This document shows positions 34,801 to 46,182 of a DNA stretch of 64,000 nucleotides, piece after piece; the first letter of the stretch is position 1, and the number at the start of each line of letters is the position of its first letter. The notes under the pieces are model-generated. The model searched no databases, was not told the origin of the DNA, and was given only the letters and a program-made list of their open reading frames with translations. The stretch comes from Pogonophryne albipinna (taxonomy: Eukaryota > Chordata > Actinopteri > Perciformes > Artedidraconidae): assembly GCA_028583405.1 (NCBI GenBank), contig JAPTMU010000115.1, positions 114,501-178,500 of the forward strand, in the 5' to 3' direction. A program made the translations under genes and the position numbers.

Positions 34801-37480
34801 GATCGCTGGCCCTCGTGGCGGCGACGTCTCATTCGAATGTCTGCCCTATCAACTTTCGATGATACTTTGTGCCTACCATGGTGACCACGGGTAACGGGGA
34901 ATCAGGGTTCGATTCCGGAGAGGGAGCCTGAGAAACCTACCCGTTTGATCCTGCGTAACAACCATATATGCTTGTCTGCAAAGAGGGAACTGCCTGGTCC
35001 TGCCCTGGTGTTCCTCTACGGCTAGTGTCCAGCCGTCAGCTGTGCCATCAGCAAATTTGACCCGCCATCGGAGGGCCTCCTCCCCGGGTCCACATGCCGG
35101 TGCTTGGCGGTCGGAAGAATAATATTTTACAGGACATAACGGAGCTCAGGGGTCTGCACTTTGAAGCTCCTCGATCAGACAAAGATATGTGCATTTGCCT
35201 GAATGATGGAAATAAACAAAAAATGCTATTTTACAGGACAGGCCGGATATAGGTGTATTTTCACAGCTTTTTGGAAATACACCAAATGTGATATTGCAGG
35301 GCAACGCGGAGCTCATTTTACCCATGTGATATTGTGCAGTACATTACGGAGCTCATTTAACGACATGGCGTTGTGGCGGCCTCGCCCTGGCCGACCACCG
35401 TGCGCCCTCCGGGTACCTGGCTCCCCTGCCTCCTCCGGGGGCAGGTGTGAGGGGTTCAATGCCTCCTCCTCCCCCCGCTGGAGCGCCCGGAGGTACTGTT
35501 GTCCCCACGTTACCATGTTGTCTGCAGGATAGGACCGAGAGATGACATACTCTCTACCCGGGTTACAAGTCACTATTTTTGGACACTTTCTTTGCTTTAC
35601 CCCGGTTCTATCACTCTTTCCTCCTTTGACCATAAAACGTGTTTCCTGCTGGGGTACTACCTGGTTCCGGGGCACCCCAAACCCTCTCATGGTCGGGCCA
35701 CCATGAATTGATGCATCGGACCCAATGTTGCCATCACCAGCCCCGCGTTGGTGCGGAGGTGGGACCATTTAGCCCGGTGGTAACCCAAGTCCTCCCTTGG
35801 TCCGTGTACCAGGCATTGAAGCATCGAACCCATTGTTGCAATCACCGGTTACGCTAACGCATATAAACGGAGAAACACAAAATAATTGAAATACAATTCT
35901 CTGTTTCAGTCCGGGGGAGATGCTGGAGCTGCTTAGTCCGTCGTTTGGGGCTCTTTGAAGGGCCAGAAAGAGGTGGTTTTCGCGCTCTGTCTCCTGGTAG
36001 TGTGAAATAGCTTGTTTGCTCATGTCAGGGGGAGATGCTGGAGCTGTTTAGTCCGTCGTTTGGGGCCATTTGAAGGGCCAGAAAGAGGTGGTTTTAGGTG
36101 TGTCATGGCTATGGGTCTCTGAAACAATCAGGCTTTTAGCACACTGTTAGCAGAGTTTAATCCGATTTTTAGCACTCTTTTCCCCGCAGAAACTAGTTTA
36201 AATCACCGTTGTCACTATTGTGGGGATTTAGGAATGTACCTGTGTGTGTTGCGGAGCTTCCCTGCACTTTAAATCCATTGATTTGCCTTTTTTTTTAGGG
36301 TGTTTTTGACTGTTTTTGCACTGTGCTCACTTGGCTGATACGCCCTCCTGTGGGGACACATGATAACTGCACTCAAATGGCTTTTTAAACGGTTTTAAAT
36401 CGTTTTTTCACTTTTAAAAACAGCTTTCTGCCCTGGAAATGATTTCTAATCATTATTACCGTTATGGAGGGGCTGCAGGAACACTTTACCCGCCTTGCAA
36501 ACACTTATTCCTGGGTAAAACAATCAATTTATTTCCGCCTGCTTTCCATCAGCACCTGACAGCCTGTTTGCTTATGTCAGGGAGAGATGCTGGAGCTGCA
36601 TAGTCCGTGATTTGGGGCTCTGTGTAGGGCCACAGAGAGGTGCTTTTCGCGCCCTGTCTCCTGCTGGTGTGGAATAGCCTGTTTGCTCATGTCAGGGGGC
36701 CATTAGTCCGTCATTTGGGGCTCTGTGTAGGGCCAGAAAGAGGTGGTTTTCGCGCTCCGTCTCCTGGTAGTGTGGAATAGTCTGTTTGCTCATGTCAGGG
36801 GGACATGCTGGAGGTCATTCGTCCGTCATTTGGGGCTCTGTGTAGGGCCAGAAAGAGGTGGTTTTCGCGCTCTGTCTCCTGGTAGTGTGGAATAGCCTGT
36901 TTGCTCATGTCAGGGGGACATTCTGGAGGTCATTAGTCCGTCATTTGGGGCTCTGTGAGCCGCCACAGAGAGGTGGTTTTCGCGCTCTGTCTCCTGGTAG
37001 TGTGAAATAGCCTGTTTGCTCATGTCAGGGAGAGATGCTGGAGCTGCTTAGTCCGTTAGTGTGAAATAAGCAGAGTGCCCATGTGAGGGAGACATGCTGG
37101 AGGTCTGTAGTCCGTCATTTGGGGGTCTTGGAGGGGCTACAAATAGGTGGTTTTCCCTCCTCCTAATTAGAGGTAAAATTAGGTCTGTCACTTTGGGTAA
37201 CCGCACCACTGTCAGACTTCTCCTGAGAATGGAGGTCCATTGTCTCGAAGATGGGTTAGTGTCAGACAGAGAGAAGAAACACTGCATCAAATCTAATGTT
37301 TTCAACTCTCAGTCTCCTCTGCAGCTTATATTCACCAGCTGGAAAACCAGAGACTGTGGACAGGAAACATGCTGTTAAATCAAACATTATTCCTTCATTT
37401 TCAACACAATTATCAAACAGGTAAATACCTCTGGCCAGACAAACAGTCAGCACACAGACGAGCATCCAAACAGCTGCCAT
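28842..37480 (-). CDS. Secreted N-glycosylated 11-residue-repeat protein, gene 5 (largest; hyosophorin-like)
   Basis: Exon 1 is 37429-37480, exon 2 31988-32074, exon 3 28842-31501, giving 2799 nt (932 residues). It has 78 repeat units, the most in the window. Near 31001-31012 one unit carries an in-frame 12-nt insertion (reads VNDWVNETDN). A 330-bp (10-unit) block around 29071 is repeated at 29401. Some units read NGTD instead of NETD, keeping the sequon. Intron 1 is 5354 bp against 198 bp in sisters because an rDNA-derived block sits in it. The coding frame is intact, but whether the enlarged intron is still spliced correctly cannot be seen. Confidence 0.82.
32365..33170 (+). repeat. About 290-bp spacer repeats, three diverged copies
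   Basis: Three related segments start near 32365, 32665 and 32950. They share 'gtgctgtgaa', 'ctccctgtattcaca', 'cccagctttcacac' and 'aagccatgtgcatcaccctg'. They resemble rDNA intergenic-spacer repeats because of their position upstream of ETS-like sequence. No coding potential is seen. Confidence 0.6.
33171..33960. other. Unrecognised stretch within the rDNA-derived insertion
   Basis: AT-rich then moderately GC-rich sequence between the spacer repeats and the ETS-like repeats. I see no RNA gene or credible open reading frame. Confidence 0.4.
33976..34517 (+). other. External transcribed spacer-like region upstream of 18S
   Basis: GC-rich sequence ending immediately before the 18S 5' end. 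The segment 'tgatcgaatggcaaacgcga' occurs twice (about 33983 and 34097) with the following 'atcggagggcct/atcggcgggcct' and 'gtgccggtgctctgg'. A third diverged piece lies at about 35057-35113, after the 18S fragment. Confidence 0.55.
34518..34936 (+). rRNA. 18S rRNA 5' fragment (about 420 nt, pseudogene)
   Basis: Starts at the canonical 5' end (tacctggttgatcctgccag) and follows vertebrate 18S through 'ggagagggagcctgagaaac', about a quarter of the usual roughly 1.85 kb. It shows point changes and a 2-nt deletion near 34865 ('gatgatactttgtgcc') relative to the conserved sequence. It is a non-functional fragment. Confidence 0.92.
34937..34985 (+). pseudogene. Second, degenerate 18S start
   Basis: Directly after the break in the first fragment, 'ctacccgtttgatcctgcgt' followed by 'atatgcttgtctgcaaagag' resembles the 18S 5' end again. 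Two truncated 18S heads therefore lie in tandem. Confidence 0.55.
35116..35905. other. GC-rich spacer-like stretch after the 18S fragment
   Basis: Contains repeated short motifs: 'attttacaggaca' at about 35132 and 35227, 'cggagctca' at about 35143, 35308 and 35347, and 'gcatcgaaccca/gcatcggaccca' at about 35712 and 35820. This is consistent with rDNA spacer. No gene is recognised. Confidence 0.4.
35905..37165 (+). repeat. About 110-130-bp spacer repeats, seven to eight copies
   Basis: Tandem and interspersed units with 'gctcatgtcagggggagatg', 'tagtccgtcatttggggctc', 'gccagaaagaggtggttttc' and 'ctctgtctcctggtagtgtg'. Starts lie near 35905, 36022, 36570, 36678, 36790, 36905, 37018 and 37078. 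Copies at 36110-36560 are interrupted by unrelated sequence. Likely an intergenic-spacer repeat family of the rDNA. Confidence 0.7.
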
Positions 37481-37522
37481 CTCTGCAGTTTTCCAAGAGA
37501 GTGTTGCCTGAGCACCAGCCAG

Positions 37523-37529
37523 CTTTAAA
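37523..37529 (-). promoter_or_regulatory. TATA-like box of gene 5
   Basis: TTTAAAG at the conserved distance from the ATG at 37480. Confidence 0.5.
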
Positions 37530-38209
37530 GGAGGGAAACCTCCAGCAGCTGCTACTGATCAGCACTGATTGTCTCTCTGCACAGAGGAAAACACCATTTC
37601 TCTGAGATTAAACTCTGAGAATGAGGAGTTTTTCATGGAGCTTGTTGTACATTTATGATTAGTAGAGACCATCATTTTAAATTCACATTATGTTCAAATC
37701 AGTAAAAGAATATTGCATTTGAGAGGGTATAGCAACGACAACAAATAACAAGACCTCCCCCTGAAAAACCAAGATCTGTATTAACATTTTATATTGTTGC
37801 CTAAAAACAATTTCACACAAGGTAAAAACTCTGAAAAAGTTATAGTAAATATCCAAAATATCCCTCCTCTTCAGAAAACAAAAAATTAAATAACATTTTA
37901 CAACCCCCTTCCCTAAACACATAATTTGTAGAAGAGAAGAATACAGGGTTATTTGAAAGCCTTCTTCCTGTCATGCCTCACCTAAAATACCTGATTGCTC
38001 ATGAAACTTGCATTTTTAAGACGTAACAATAATGATGCTACGAAGAAACTAAAAATAAAATGCATAAAAATAATTCTTTATGAATTCTTTTTAATTTTTT
38101 ATGGGTATTTTTGCCTGAAGAGACACTTAGTGGTATAAATGAAATGGTGTGATTGTAGTGTTCCACAGACATGAAGTGAAAAATAAATGTCCTTTATCTT
38201 TCTTTCTAG

Positions 38210-39375
38210 GTCTCTACTGTAGTGGCTGGCTGAAAACAGACCCCACTGGTGTGATAGCGACCACTTTGAACAATAGTTTTGACACGGTTCGATCCGTGCT
38301 GGAGGACATGGACTCTGGAACGTTGAACACATCGGCTGCGAAGCCGGGATCACAAAGCACCAACGCTCTGCTGGAAAACAGAGGTTCCTGCTGTCCCTTT
38401 AATTAATTTACACTGTGCTTCGATTAAAGTGGACCTATTCTCCTCATTTTCAGGTGTTTATCTGTATGTAGTTTCTCTACTTTAAAGAGTCCTCTCCTGC
38501 TGATGTTCAGGTGTATATCAGTATGTAGTTTCTCTACTTTAAAGAGTCCTCTCCTGCTGATGTTCAGGTGTATATCAGTATGTAGTGTCTCTACTTTAAA
38601 GAGTCCTCTCCTGCTGATGTTCAGGTGTATATCAGTATGTAGTGTATCTACTTTAAAGAGTCCTCTCCTGCTGATGTTCAGGTGTATATCAGTATGTAGT
38701 GTCTCTACTTTAAAGAGTCCTCTCCCGCTGATGTTCAGGTGTATATCAGGATGTAGTGTCTCTACTTTAAAGAGTCCTCTCCCGCTGATGTTCAGGTGTA
38801 TATCAGTATGTAGTGTCTCTACTTTAAAGAGTCCTCTCCTGCTGATGTTCAGGTGTATAGAGCTGTCCTGCCCCTTAGCCTAACACGTACAATGTGTTGG
38901 AGCGCTAGCCAATAGGAGCGTGAGTGTTTCATAGTGATGTGACTATGTTCTGGAAGTAAACAAAGGAGTCCAATGTTTTTGGGAACCAGGAACATAGCAT
39001 GTATTTATCCCATAGGGCAAAAATGAGAGAATCTGATGGATAAAGTCAGATGTTATGCACTTAAGGACATTTTAGTCCTTAAAGGTCTTACTCTGTGTGT
39101 TTGGGCTACACACTATATACTGATATTTAGAAATAAATAAATGTGCTTTATGCCTTAAAACATAATTTAAGATCTAATCCGATTCCGAGGCTCAGGGTTA
39201 ATTTAGTAAATGCATGTTACTGACTCTGATTTCGTGTCCTGCAGGAGTGAAACCAGTGACTTTCTCCGAGTGGGAGAAGATTGACAGTGAGGAAGTTCGG
39301 AGGGGGGCGGCGATCGGGAAACCCCGAGAAAAACTGCTGACTGTGGAGGAAATGCTACAGCTGGCTGGAAAATAA
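38210..39375 (+). pseudogene. fdxr: fdxr terminal two exons, copy e
   Basis: Penultimate exon 38210-38383 and last exon 39245-39375, in frame with each other and ending LQLAGK. It shares the SQSTNALLEN change with copy d, so d and e are the closest pair. The intron has about 7 minisatellite units. The upstream gene body is absent. Confidence 0.85.
38452..38853 (+). repeat. 57-bp minisatellite in fdxr copy e, about 7 copies
   Basis: Same unit and same edge units as in the other fdxr copies, with a 'gtatctacttt' variant near 38643. Confidence 0.95.
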
Positions 39376-39558
39376 CCTGAAGACGACAACATTTCATACC
39401 GTCCTGTCTGGGATCAATGACAGAAATAATGACATTAAATTATACGTAATAAAAGCTATTAGGTACTGCAGTTTACCCGTTAACGCTTTTAGTTTTCGTT
39501 CAACTTCCAATCAATCCAAAGCACTGAAAAACTAAGTTTCCTGACGTGCCAACATTAA

Positions 39559-41487
39559 AGAGCCTGTGACAGCATCCCAACAACTGTTGTGCAATGAAAT
39601 ATTGGGCTACTAGTCATCTCGAACGGTCAGTTTAAAAAAGAAGATGCGATACCGTTCCGATAAATATCAATAATTTCGAACATCGCGGGGAAATTCCTTC
39701 GAGTCATTTTGAAGTTTTGGGGGAAGCCGGAAGTGACGTCAATGCGGGAACGCTTCACTGTGCGGTGAGAGAGCGAAACACGGACAAAGTGTGTCGTCAT
39801 GCGTAGAAATGGTGAATTACTGAGTTTAGGCACGTTAATAACGTTTTAATGAAGTTGACTACAGTATATTCATATTTGTCAGTGCTTTCATGTCAATTCG
39901 GCGAACATAAACATAAATGATCGTGGTGAAGATGATGATTCAATTAGGATTACAAATCGGTAGTGAGAGCTGCTGAATTTCCTCCCGTAGGATGTGATAT
40001 AAAAACAAATCGATTATTTTTGTAGTTGTAGTACATCAACATGGATTAAACGTGTGTTTTTTTTTACCACAATGTTGGGGAAATTAATGGATAAAATGCA
40101 CGGATTATTATTATTATTCCCACTCCGATCGGGACACTAGGTCCACCGTTTCCCCGCAGCGAGGCTCCCCCCGTTGACAGTTTACGTGGGCTGGGTGCAG
40201 TGGCGGACTGGCCATCGGGACGAATCCCGATGGGCCGGTACCGAAGTGGGCCGGTCGGATAAGTCACTAGTACATCCCCCATAGGCGGCGCGTGAGGCTC
40301 AGGTTTGGGAAGGCTGAATAACTTTTTTTACCTGACGCTGCCCGACTCCGGGCTCCTATAGAAAAGAGATCAACTCAGTGTGCGGAGTTTAAATCTCTCA
40401 AGTTATATTACAGGATAAAGGAAATACAGTTTAAACTGCCGTATGCAGAGAAGACGCCGACGTGTCGCACTTATCATTCATATTACATCATCAATCAGAT
40501 CATCGATCATATAATATCATAATATATCATATATTTCCTTATCCGAGTGAGCTTCTCCAGCCGTATCTGGCCGTGCAACACTTACAGTGTCACATACTGT
40601 ATGCAGAAGTATTATTTTAAACAACACATTATGTTGACGAAACACTCAAGTCAAATGTAATTAAAGTCAGATCCACTCGTGTCTTAGACGTGAACGCGCT
40701 CTCAGCTGGTGAGAGAAACCCTGGCTTGATTTACCGAGTTGATAACCAGCGTCGTAGGACCGCTTAGCGAGATCTCGTTTGTTAGTTTGTTGTTGTTAGT
40801 TTGTTTGTTACTCAAACATATCCAGGGTATGTTGAACTGGCTTCGTAGTACAGGGCACAGGTGGCTAGCAGCGCTAATGTCAAAGACACAGACATTATAC
40901 ATTATATTTGTATTTTACCAGGATGCAGTGACACAAATATTTGGGAAGGCTTAGCCTTCCCTAGCCTACAGCACCCGCCGCCCCCGACATCCCCCACTCC
41001 CCCCGTTGACAATTTACTAGCGGTACCGAAGTGGGCCGGTCGAGAGTCCCGGGATGATTTTTAGTCCCAGTCCACCACTGGTTACATGACCGTATGATCG
41101 CCCATATTGACGCACCAAATTCCTAAACTTCTAACAGATACAACATAAACCGATCCTTCAGCCTCATATGAGCTCTCAGACACGTTCAAAATTAAACTGT
41201 CATCGCTGTCTGAGCTTGCTGCTGTGTGCGCCATCGTGCGTTAACATGCAGATGCTGGGATCCTGAACGGTGCAGCTGGAGCGCTGTGCCCGCAATGACG
41301 TCACCCATAATATGGCGGGACTTGAAGAATCCCCGAGAAGATCCAGAAAATGGTCAGCATTGAAGGGCAGATTAATGGTTATCAAAGTACAAATATCCAA
41401 AATCAGTTCAGTAACGGTTTTCAAGGGGACAATATTTACTCAAATTGATGGGTTTGGATGATGGGGGAAACTCGTGTCACAGGCTCT
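39559..41487. mobile_element. TTAA-flanked DNA transposon, non-autonomous (piggyBac-like)
   Basis: A 1929-bp insertion in the convergent spacer. It is bounded by TTAA on both sides (39555-39558 and 41488-41491), where uninterrupted units have one TTAA-containing site. The ends are a perfect 13-bp terminal inverted repeat, AGAGCCTGTGACA. TTAA target duplication is the hallmark of piggyBac-type transposases. No transposase open reading frame is visible, so it would have been mobilised in trans. Confidence 0.8.
40198..41081. mobile_element. Possible nested element inside the TTAA element
   Basis: Ends form an imperfect inverted repeat: cagtggcggactgg at 40198 and the complement of cagtggtggactgg ending near 41081. 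A further inverted segment ('ggtaccgaagtgggccggtc') occurs in the same orientation at both ends. No clear target-site duplication was found. Confidence 0.35.
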
Positions 41488-42167
41488 TTAAAGACAATTC
41501 TATATTAGATGCTATACATAATGAACTCCACTCTAATATAATGTATGTATTTTAAAAAGGTAAACTTCTTTATTTGTCAACCCCAAATGTATAATTGGTT
41601 CGGTATTGAGTGAGAGTTACCGTTCAAATGTTTATTTCAGGGTGTCTTTGCTCTAAAGAGCCCCCATTATGCTTTTTGTTGCTTACATAATACTGGACTC
41701 ATTTCAAAAACTGTTTCCCCAAAAGACATGGGACACTGTTCAGGAAAAATACTGAAGTTTCTCTTTAGAAGAGTAATGACTGCTTGGGGACCAAATTACA
41801 TTTTGCAAGTGTTTGCACTGAAACAGATATTTTATGAATAAATCATGATTTATATCCTTTCCGTCTTGAAGGAGCATTTCTTTCCGTTGCATTTTAAATA
41901 TTTAGGTCTACGAACATTTTGTAAAAGAAAACTCTAAATACAGATTCTATAAGTTCTGTCCGCTGGTCTAAAAGATGACATGTTATTGAACAAAAAGAAT
42001 CCAAGTTTGACTAATGGATTAAAAACCTGATGTTTTACCAGCAGTTCTATCACATTTGAATATTAAGGACATTTTAAAGCAGAAATACACTAATAGTATA
42101 AGATACTCTAAAATCAAACGTTTTGATATTTGGAAAAGAAAACAGATTTATTAATGAAAGTTTTATT
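41488..42167. other. Remainder of the convergent spacer before gene 6
   Basis: Standard spacer sequence continuing from the TTAA site to the polyadenylation signal of gene 6. No gene is seen. Confidence 0.6.
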
Positions 42168-44913
42168 TTATGGCAAAGATAAAAGCTCAATAATCGCCGT
42201 CTCGTTGACCCCGTCGTGGCGAATGCTATCCGTCTCGTTGACCCAGTCGTGGCGAACGCTATCCGTCTCGTTGAACCTGTCGTGGCGAACGTTATCCGTC
42301 TCGTTGATCCCGTCGTGGCGAACGTTATCCGTCTCGTTGATCCCGTCGTGGCGAACGCTATCCGTCTCGTTGATCCCGTCGTGGCGAACGCTATCCGTCT
42401 CGTTGATCCCGTCGTGGCGAACGCTATCCGTCTCGTTGAACCCGTCGTGGCGAACGTTATCCGTCTCGTTGAGCCAGTCGTTTCGAACGTTATCCGTCTC
42501 GTTGACCCAGTCGTGGCGAACGTTATCCGTCTCGTTGACCCAGTCGTTTCGAACGTTATCCGTCTCGTTGACCCAGTCGTTTCGAACGTTATCCGTCTCG
42601 TTGACCCAGTCGTTTCGAACGTTATCCGTCTCGTTGACCCAGTCGTGGCGAACGTTATCCGTCTCGTTGACCCAGTCGTTTCGAACGCTATCCGTCTCGT
42701 TGACCCAGTCGTTTCGAACGCTATCCGTCTCGTTGACCCAGTCGTGGCGAACGTTATCCGTCTCTTTGACCCAGTCGTTTCGAACGTTATCCGTCTCGTT
42801 GACCCAGTCGTTTCGAACGTTATCCGTCTCGTTGACCCAGTCGTTTCGAACGCTATCTGTCTCGTTGACCCCGTCGTGGCGAACGCTATCCGTCTCGTTG
42901 ACCCCGTCGTGGCGATCGTTATCCGTCTCGTTGATCCAGTCGTGGCGAACGCTATCCGTCTCGTTGACCCCGTCGTGGCGAACGTTATCCGTCTCGTTGA
43001 TCCCGTCGTGGCGAACGCTATCCGTCTCGTTGATCCCGTCGTGGCGAACGCTATCCGTCTCGTTGATCCCGTCGTGGCGAACGTTATCCGTCTCGTTGAT
43101 CCCGTCGTGGCGAACGCTATCCGTCGCGTTGACCCCGTCGTGGCGAACGTTATCCGTCTCGTTGATCCAGTCGTGGCGAACGTTATCCGTCTCGTTGAAC
43201 CCGTCGTGGCGAACGTTATCCGTCTCGTTGAACCCGTCGTGGCGAACGTTATCCGTCTCGTTGAACCCGTCGTGGCGAACGTTATCCGTCTCGTTGAACC
43301 CGTCGTGGCGAACGTTATCCGTCTCGTTGATCCAGTCGTGGCGAACGTTATCCGTCTCGTTGATCCAGTCGTGGCGAACGTTATCCGTCTCGTTGACCGC
43401 GTCGTGGCGAACGTTATCCGTCTCGTTGACCGCGTAGTGGCGAACGTTATCCGTCTCGTTGAACCCGTCGTGGCGAACGTTATCCGTCTCGTTGAACCCG
43501 TCGTGGCGAACGTTATCCGTCTCGTTGAACCCGTCGTGGCGAACGTTATCCGTCTCGTTGATCCAGTCGTGGCGAACGTTATCCGTCTCGTTGACCGCGT
43601 CGTGGCGAACGTTATCCGTCTCGTTGACCGCGTCGTGGCGAACGTTATCCGTCTCGTTGAACCCGTAGTGGCGAACGTTATCCGTCTCGTTGAACCCGTA
43701 GTGGCGAACGTTATCCGTCTCGTTCATCCCGTCGTGGCGAACGTTATCCGTCTCGTTGAACCAGTCGTGGCGAACGTTATCCGTCTCGTTGAACCAGTCG
43801 TGGCGAACGTTATCCGTCTCGTTGACCCCGTCGTGGCGAACGTTATCCGTCTCGTTGATCCCGTCGTGGCGAACTTTATCCGTCTCGTTCATCCCGTCGT
43901 GGCGAACGTTATCCGTCTCGTGGAACCCGTCATGGCGAACGTTATCCGTCTCGTTGATCCCGTCGTGGCGAACGTTCTCCGTCTCGTTGATCCGGTCGTG
44001 GCGAATGTTCTCCGTCTTGTTGATCCAGTCGTGGCGAACTTTCTGGTGACGTGACGCCTCAGCTTCCACTTCATTGGTTTCCAGTTGAACTGAAACAAAT
44101 ACCTTTCATTAAAAACTTTACAGAAATGTAATTAATTTTAGCTTCAAGACTTTGATCCTGCTATTTTTTTTTGTTGTGAAAAAAGGCCATTTCATCGTGA
44201 CGTCTGTAGTCCACAGATTATAGAAGACTACAATTACCACAGCACCTTCCTCTAAAAGTCTAAAGTGACAGAGATGGGCAACCTTTTTTGAACCGCTCAA
44301 TTACCCTTTAAGTTATCAAGTTATACAAGCCTTAACAAAACAGCTTTTGGTAATCTGTTGTAGTTTAATTTTAAATAAATCATTTTGAAAATGTTTTTAA
44401 AGTTACTAAAACTGTGAGGTAAATTAAGTTAGGTGGCAATATTTCCCCTTTATACCTGTACTCGATTACAATTGTTTTTAAAATGGCAAAGTACCTCAAA
44501 AGTGTTTTTAATATAGCATCTGTTGACTTTAACTTATCCCATGAAGATCAGTAAAAGAGAAAAGACATGACTCACCTTGGCCAGCGTCTCGCTCCAACAT
44601 GGACTCCATCGACTGGAAAAGTTGAAAGGCTTTTTCTAAGGAGATCTCATTGGGAGACAGATCTGTAGGACACAGTATAATTAAAGGTTAGTGTCAGACA
44701 GAGAGAAGAAACACTGCATAAAATCTAATGTTTTCAACTCTCAGTCTCCTCTGCAGCTTATATTCACCAGCTGGAAAACCAGAGACTGTGGACAGGAAAC
44801 ATGCTGTTAAATCAAACATTATTCCTTCATCTTCAACACAATTATCAAAGAGGGTAAATACCTCTGGCCAGACAAACAGTCAGCACACAGACGAGCATCC
44901 AAACAGCTGCCAT
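42168..44913 (-). CDS. Secreted N-glycosylated 11-residue-repeat protein, gene 6 (hyosophorin-like)
   Basis: Exon 1 is 44862-44913, exon 2 44576-44662, exon 3 42168-44089, giving 2061 nt (686 residues) and 56 repeat units. Characteristic variants are RHYG, RHDA and an S in the N/T column (NETDSVRHDG); one unit reads FHETDN and lacks the sequon. Exon 3 starts VQLETNEVEAEASRHQK and ends AIIELLSLP. In exon 1 the intron begins with a 1-nt longer stretch (aaagagggtaaat), shared only with gene 8, indicating that genes 6 and 8 are close relatives. Confidence 0.85.
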
Positions 44914-44955
44914 CTCTGCAGTTTTCCAAGAGAGTGTTGCCTGAGCACCAGCCAG

Positions 44956-44962
44956 CTTTAAA
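44956..44962 (-). promoter_or_regulatory. TATA-like box of gene 6
   Basis: TTTAAAG at the conserved distance from the ATG at 44913. Confidence 0.5.
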
Positions 44963-45166
44963 GGAGGGAAACCTCCAGCAGCTGCTACTGATCAGCACTG
45001 ATTGTCTCTCTGCACAGAGGAAAACACCATTTCTCTGAGATAAAACTCTGAGAATGAGGAGTTTTTCATGGAGCTTGTTGTGCATTTATGATTAGTAGAG
45101 ACCATCATTTTAAATTCACATTAAATATTCAAATATTTTTTTTTATTATTTTCTCCCTTTTACAGC

Positions 45167-46182
45167 AACCCTGTCTCCTAAAAATGACGTTCCCACAGAA
45201 CTAAACTGCATTCTCAATTACGTTTAGCTAGAAACGTATTTTCTCCTACGTTACGTTCGTTATGAACGTATCTCAAATACGTTTATTTTCTACATATCTT
45301 CTAGAAACATATTTTCTCCCACGTTACGTTTCTTATGAACGTATCTTAAATACGTTTATATTCTACATATCTTTGCCATTTGTTGTCTTGCTTATAATAA
45401 TGATAATAGTCATTTATAAATATCATTTTAGAGCACACATTTGAAATCAGTAGGCGAGGCTGTAATTTCTCCAGCTGTTCCTCTCATGAGCGAGGCAGAA
45501 AATAATAGTTTTAACATGCCAAAAAGCTGCTGTGTCGTTTATTGCACCTCAAACATTAAAACAAATCCAGAGTTACGTGTTTCTGTACTTCCTCTCAGAA
45601 GAAAGGACAGTAACAGAAGAGCTCTGTGGCTTCAGGCTTGATCGCCGTTCAAATGACAGCGTTGGTTTCCCCAAAAGTGGGCGGGGCTGTAAAGTGACGT
45701 AGATTTTACTCTCATCTATTATTCAAAACCATTCTATTTATTCTAACGTAAATTACATGCCAGTGTTTTATCTTTTTATTTATTTGTTTTTATTTTAAAT
45801 CGTATAATGTCGGACTTGTTTTCCCGTCTGTGAGGAAAAGAAATGGCTCAGAGCCTCAAAATACTGAAATCTGTTTTTTTTGAAAATCTTTTTTTCCTTC
45901 TAATTTGTTATTATTTTCTAAATAACACACTGTTATTTACTCAACAATAACACACAATTATCCTTGTTTTTATTTATTCGTTTAATTCTATAATATTGGG
46001 CTTTTTAGCCGTAAATAACGTCACCGGAAACAGACGTAGGCCTATAAGGGACATTTTGAGGATACACACCACAAACCCACTGAACAGATTACCCAAGATC
46101 CTCAGCTTGAAGCTCGTTGATTGGATGTTTTAGCAGCAATGCATGTTGGGATATGATGTTAATGCGATATGATATCCGAAAA
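45167..46182 (+). mobile_element. THAP-containing dispersed repeat, copy 1
   Basis: Starts 'aaccctgtctcctaaaaat' and ends near 'gatatgatatccgaaaa'. A homologous block lies at 62800-63804, and a shortened inverted one at 55500-56002 in a different context, which argues for mobility. Near its left end are two roughly 75-bp units with 'acgttacgtt', 'gaacgtatct' and 'tacgttta'. No complementary terminal inverted repeat is evident. Confidence 0.55.
45516..45641 (+). pseudogene. THAP zinc-finger fragment
   Basis: Reads MPKSCCVVYCTSN, then PLRRKDSNRRALWLQA, then stops. The N-terminal C-x(3)-C spacing and the following RRxxWLQA helix are typical of the THAP DNA-binding domain, found in P-element-type transposases and host THAP proteins. 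Only the first half of the domain is present; the distal Cys/His pair is missing. It is a broken remnant. Confidence 0.55.

Larger units (their letters stand above)
32104..37253 (+). mobile_element. 5.15-kb rDNA-derived insertion in intron 1 of gene 5
   Basis: Comparison with sister introns defines the borders exactly. GGTTAG occurs at 32098-32103 and 37254-37259, and subtracting 5150 bp plus one 6-bp copy restores the 198-bp intron. The block holds intergenic-spacer-like repeats, an external-transcribed-spacer-like region, the 5' end of 18S rRNA, and a second set of spacer repeats. The order implies rearranged rDNA. The short direct repeat is consistent with a staggered-break insertion, but no transposase or reverse transcriptase is visible. 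Confidence 0.75.

Noticed and set aside
34144..34894. Open frames in the rDNA region
   Set aside because: They overlap ETS-like and 18S sequence on both strands and have no protein similarity.
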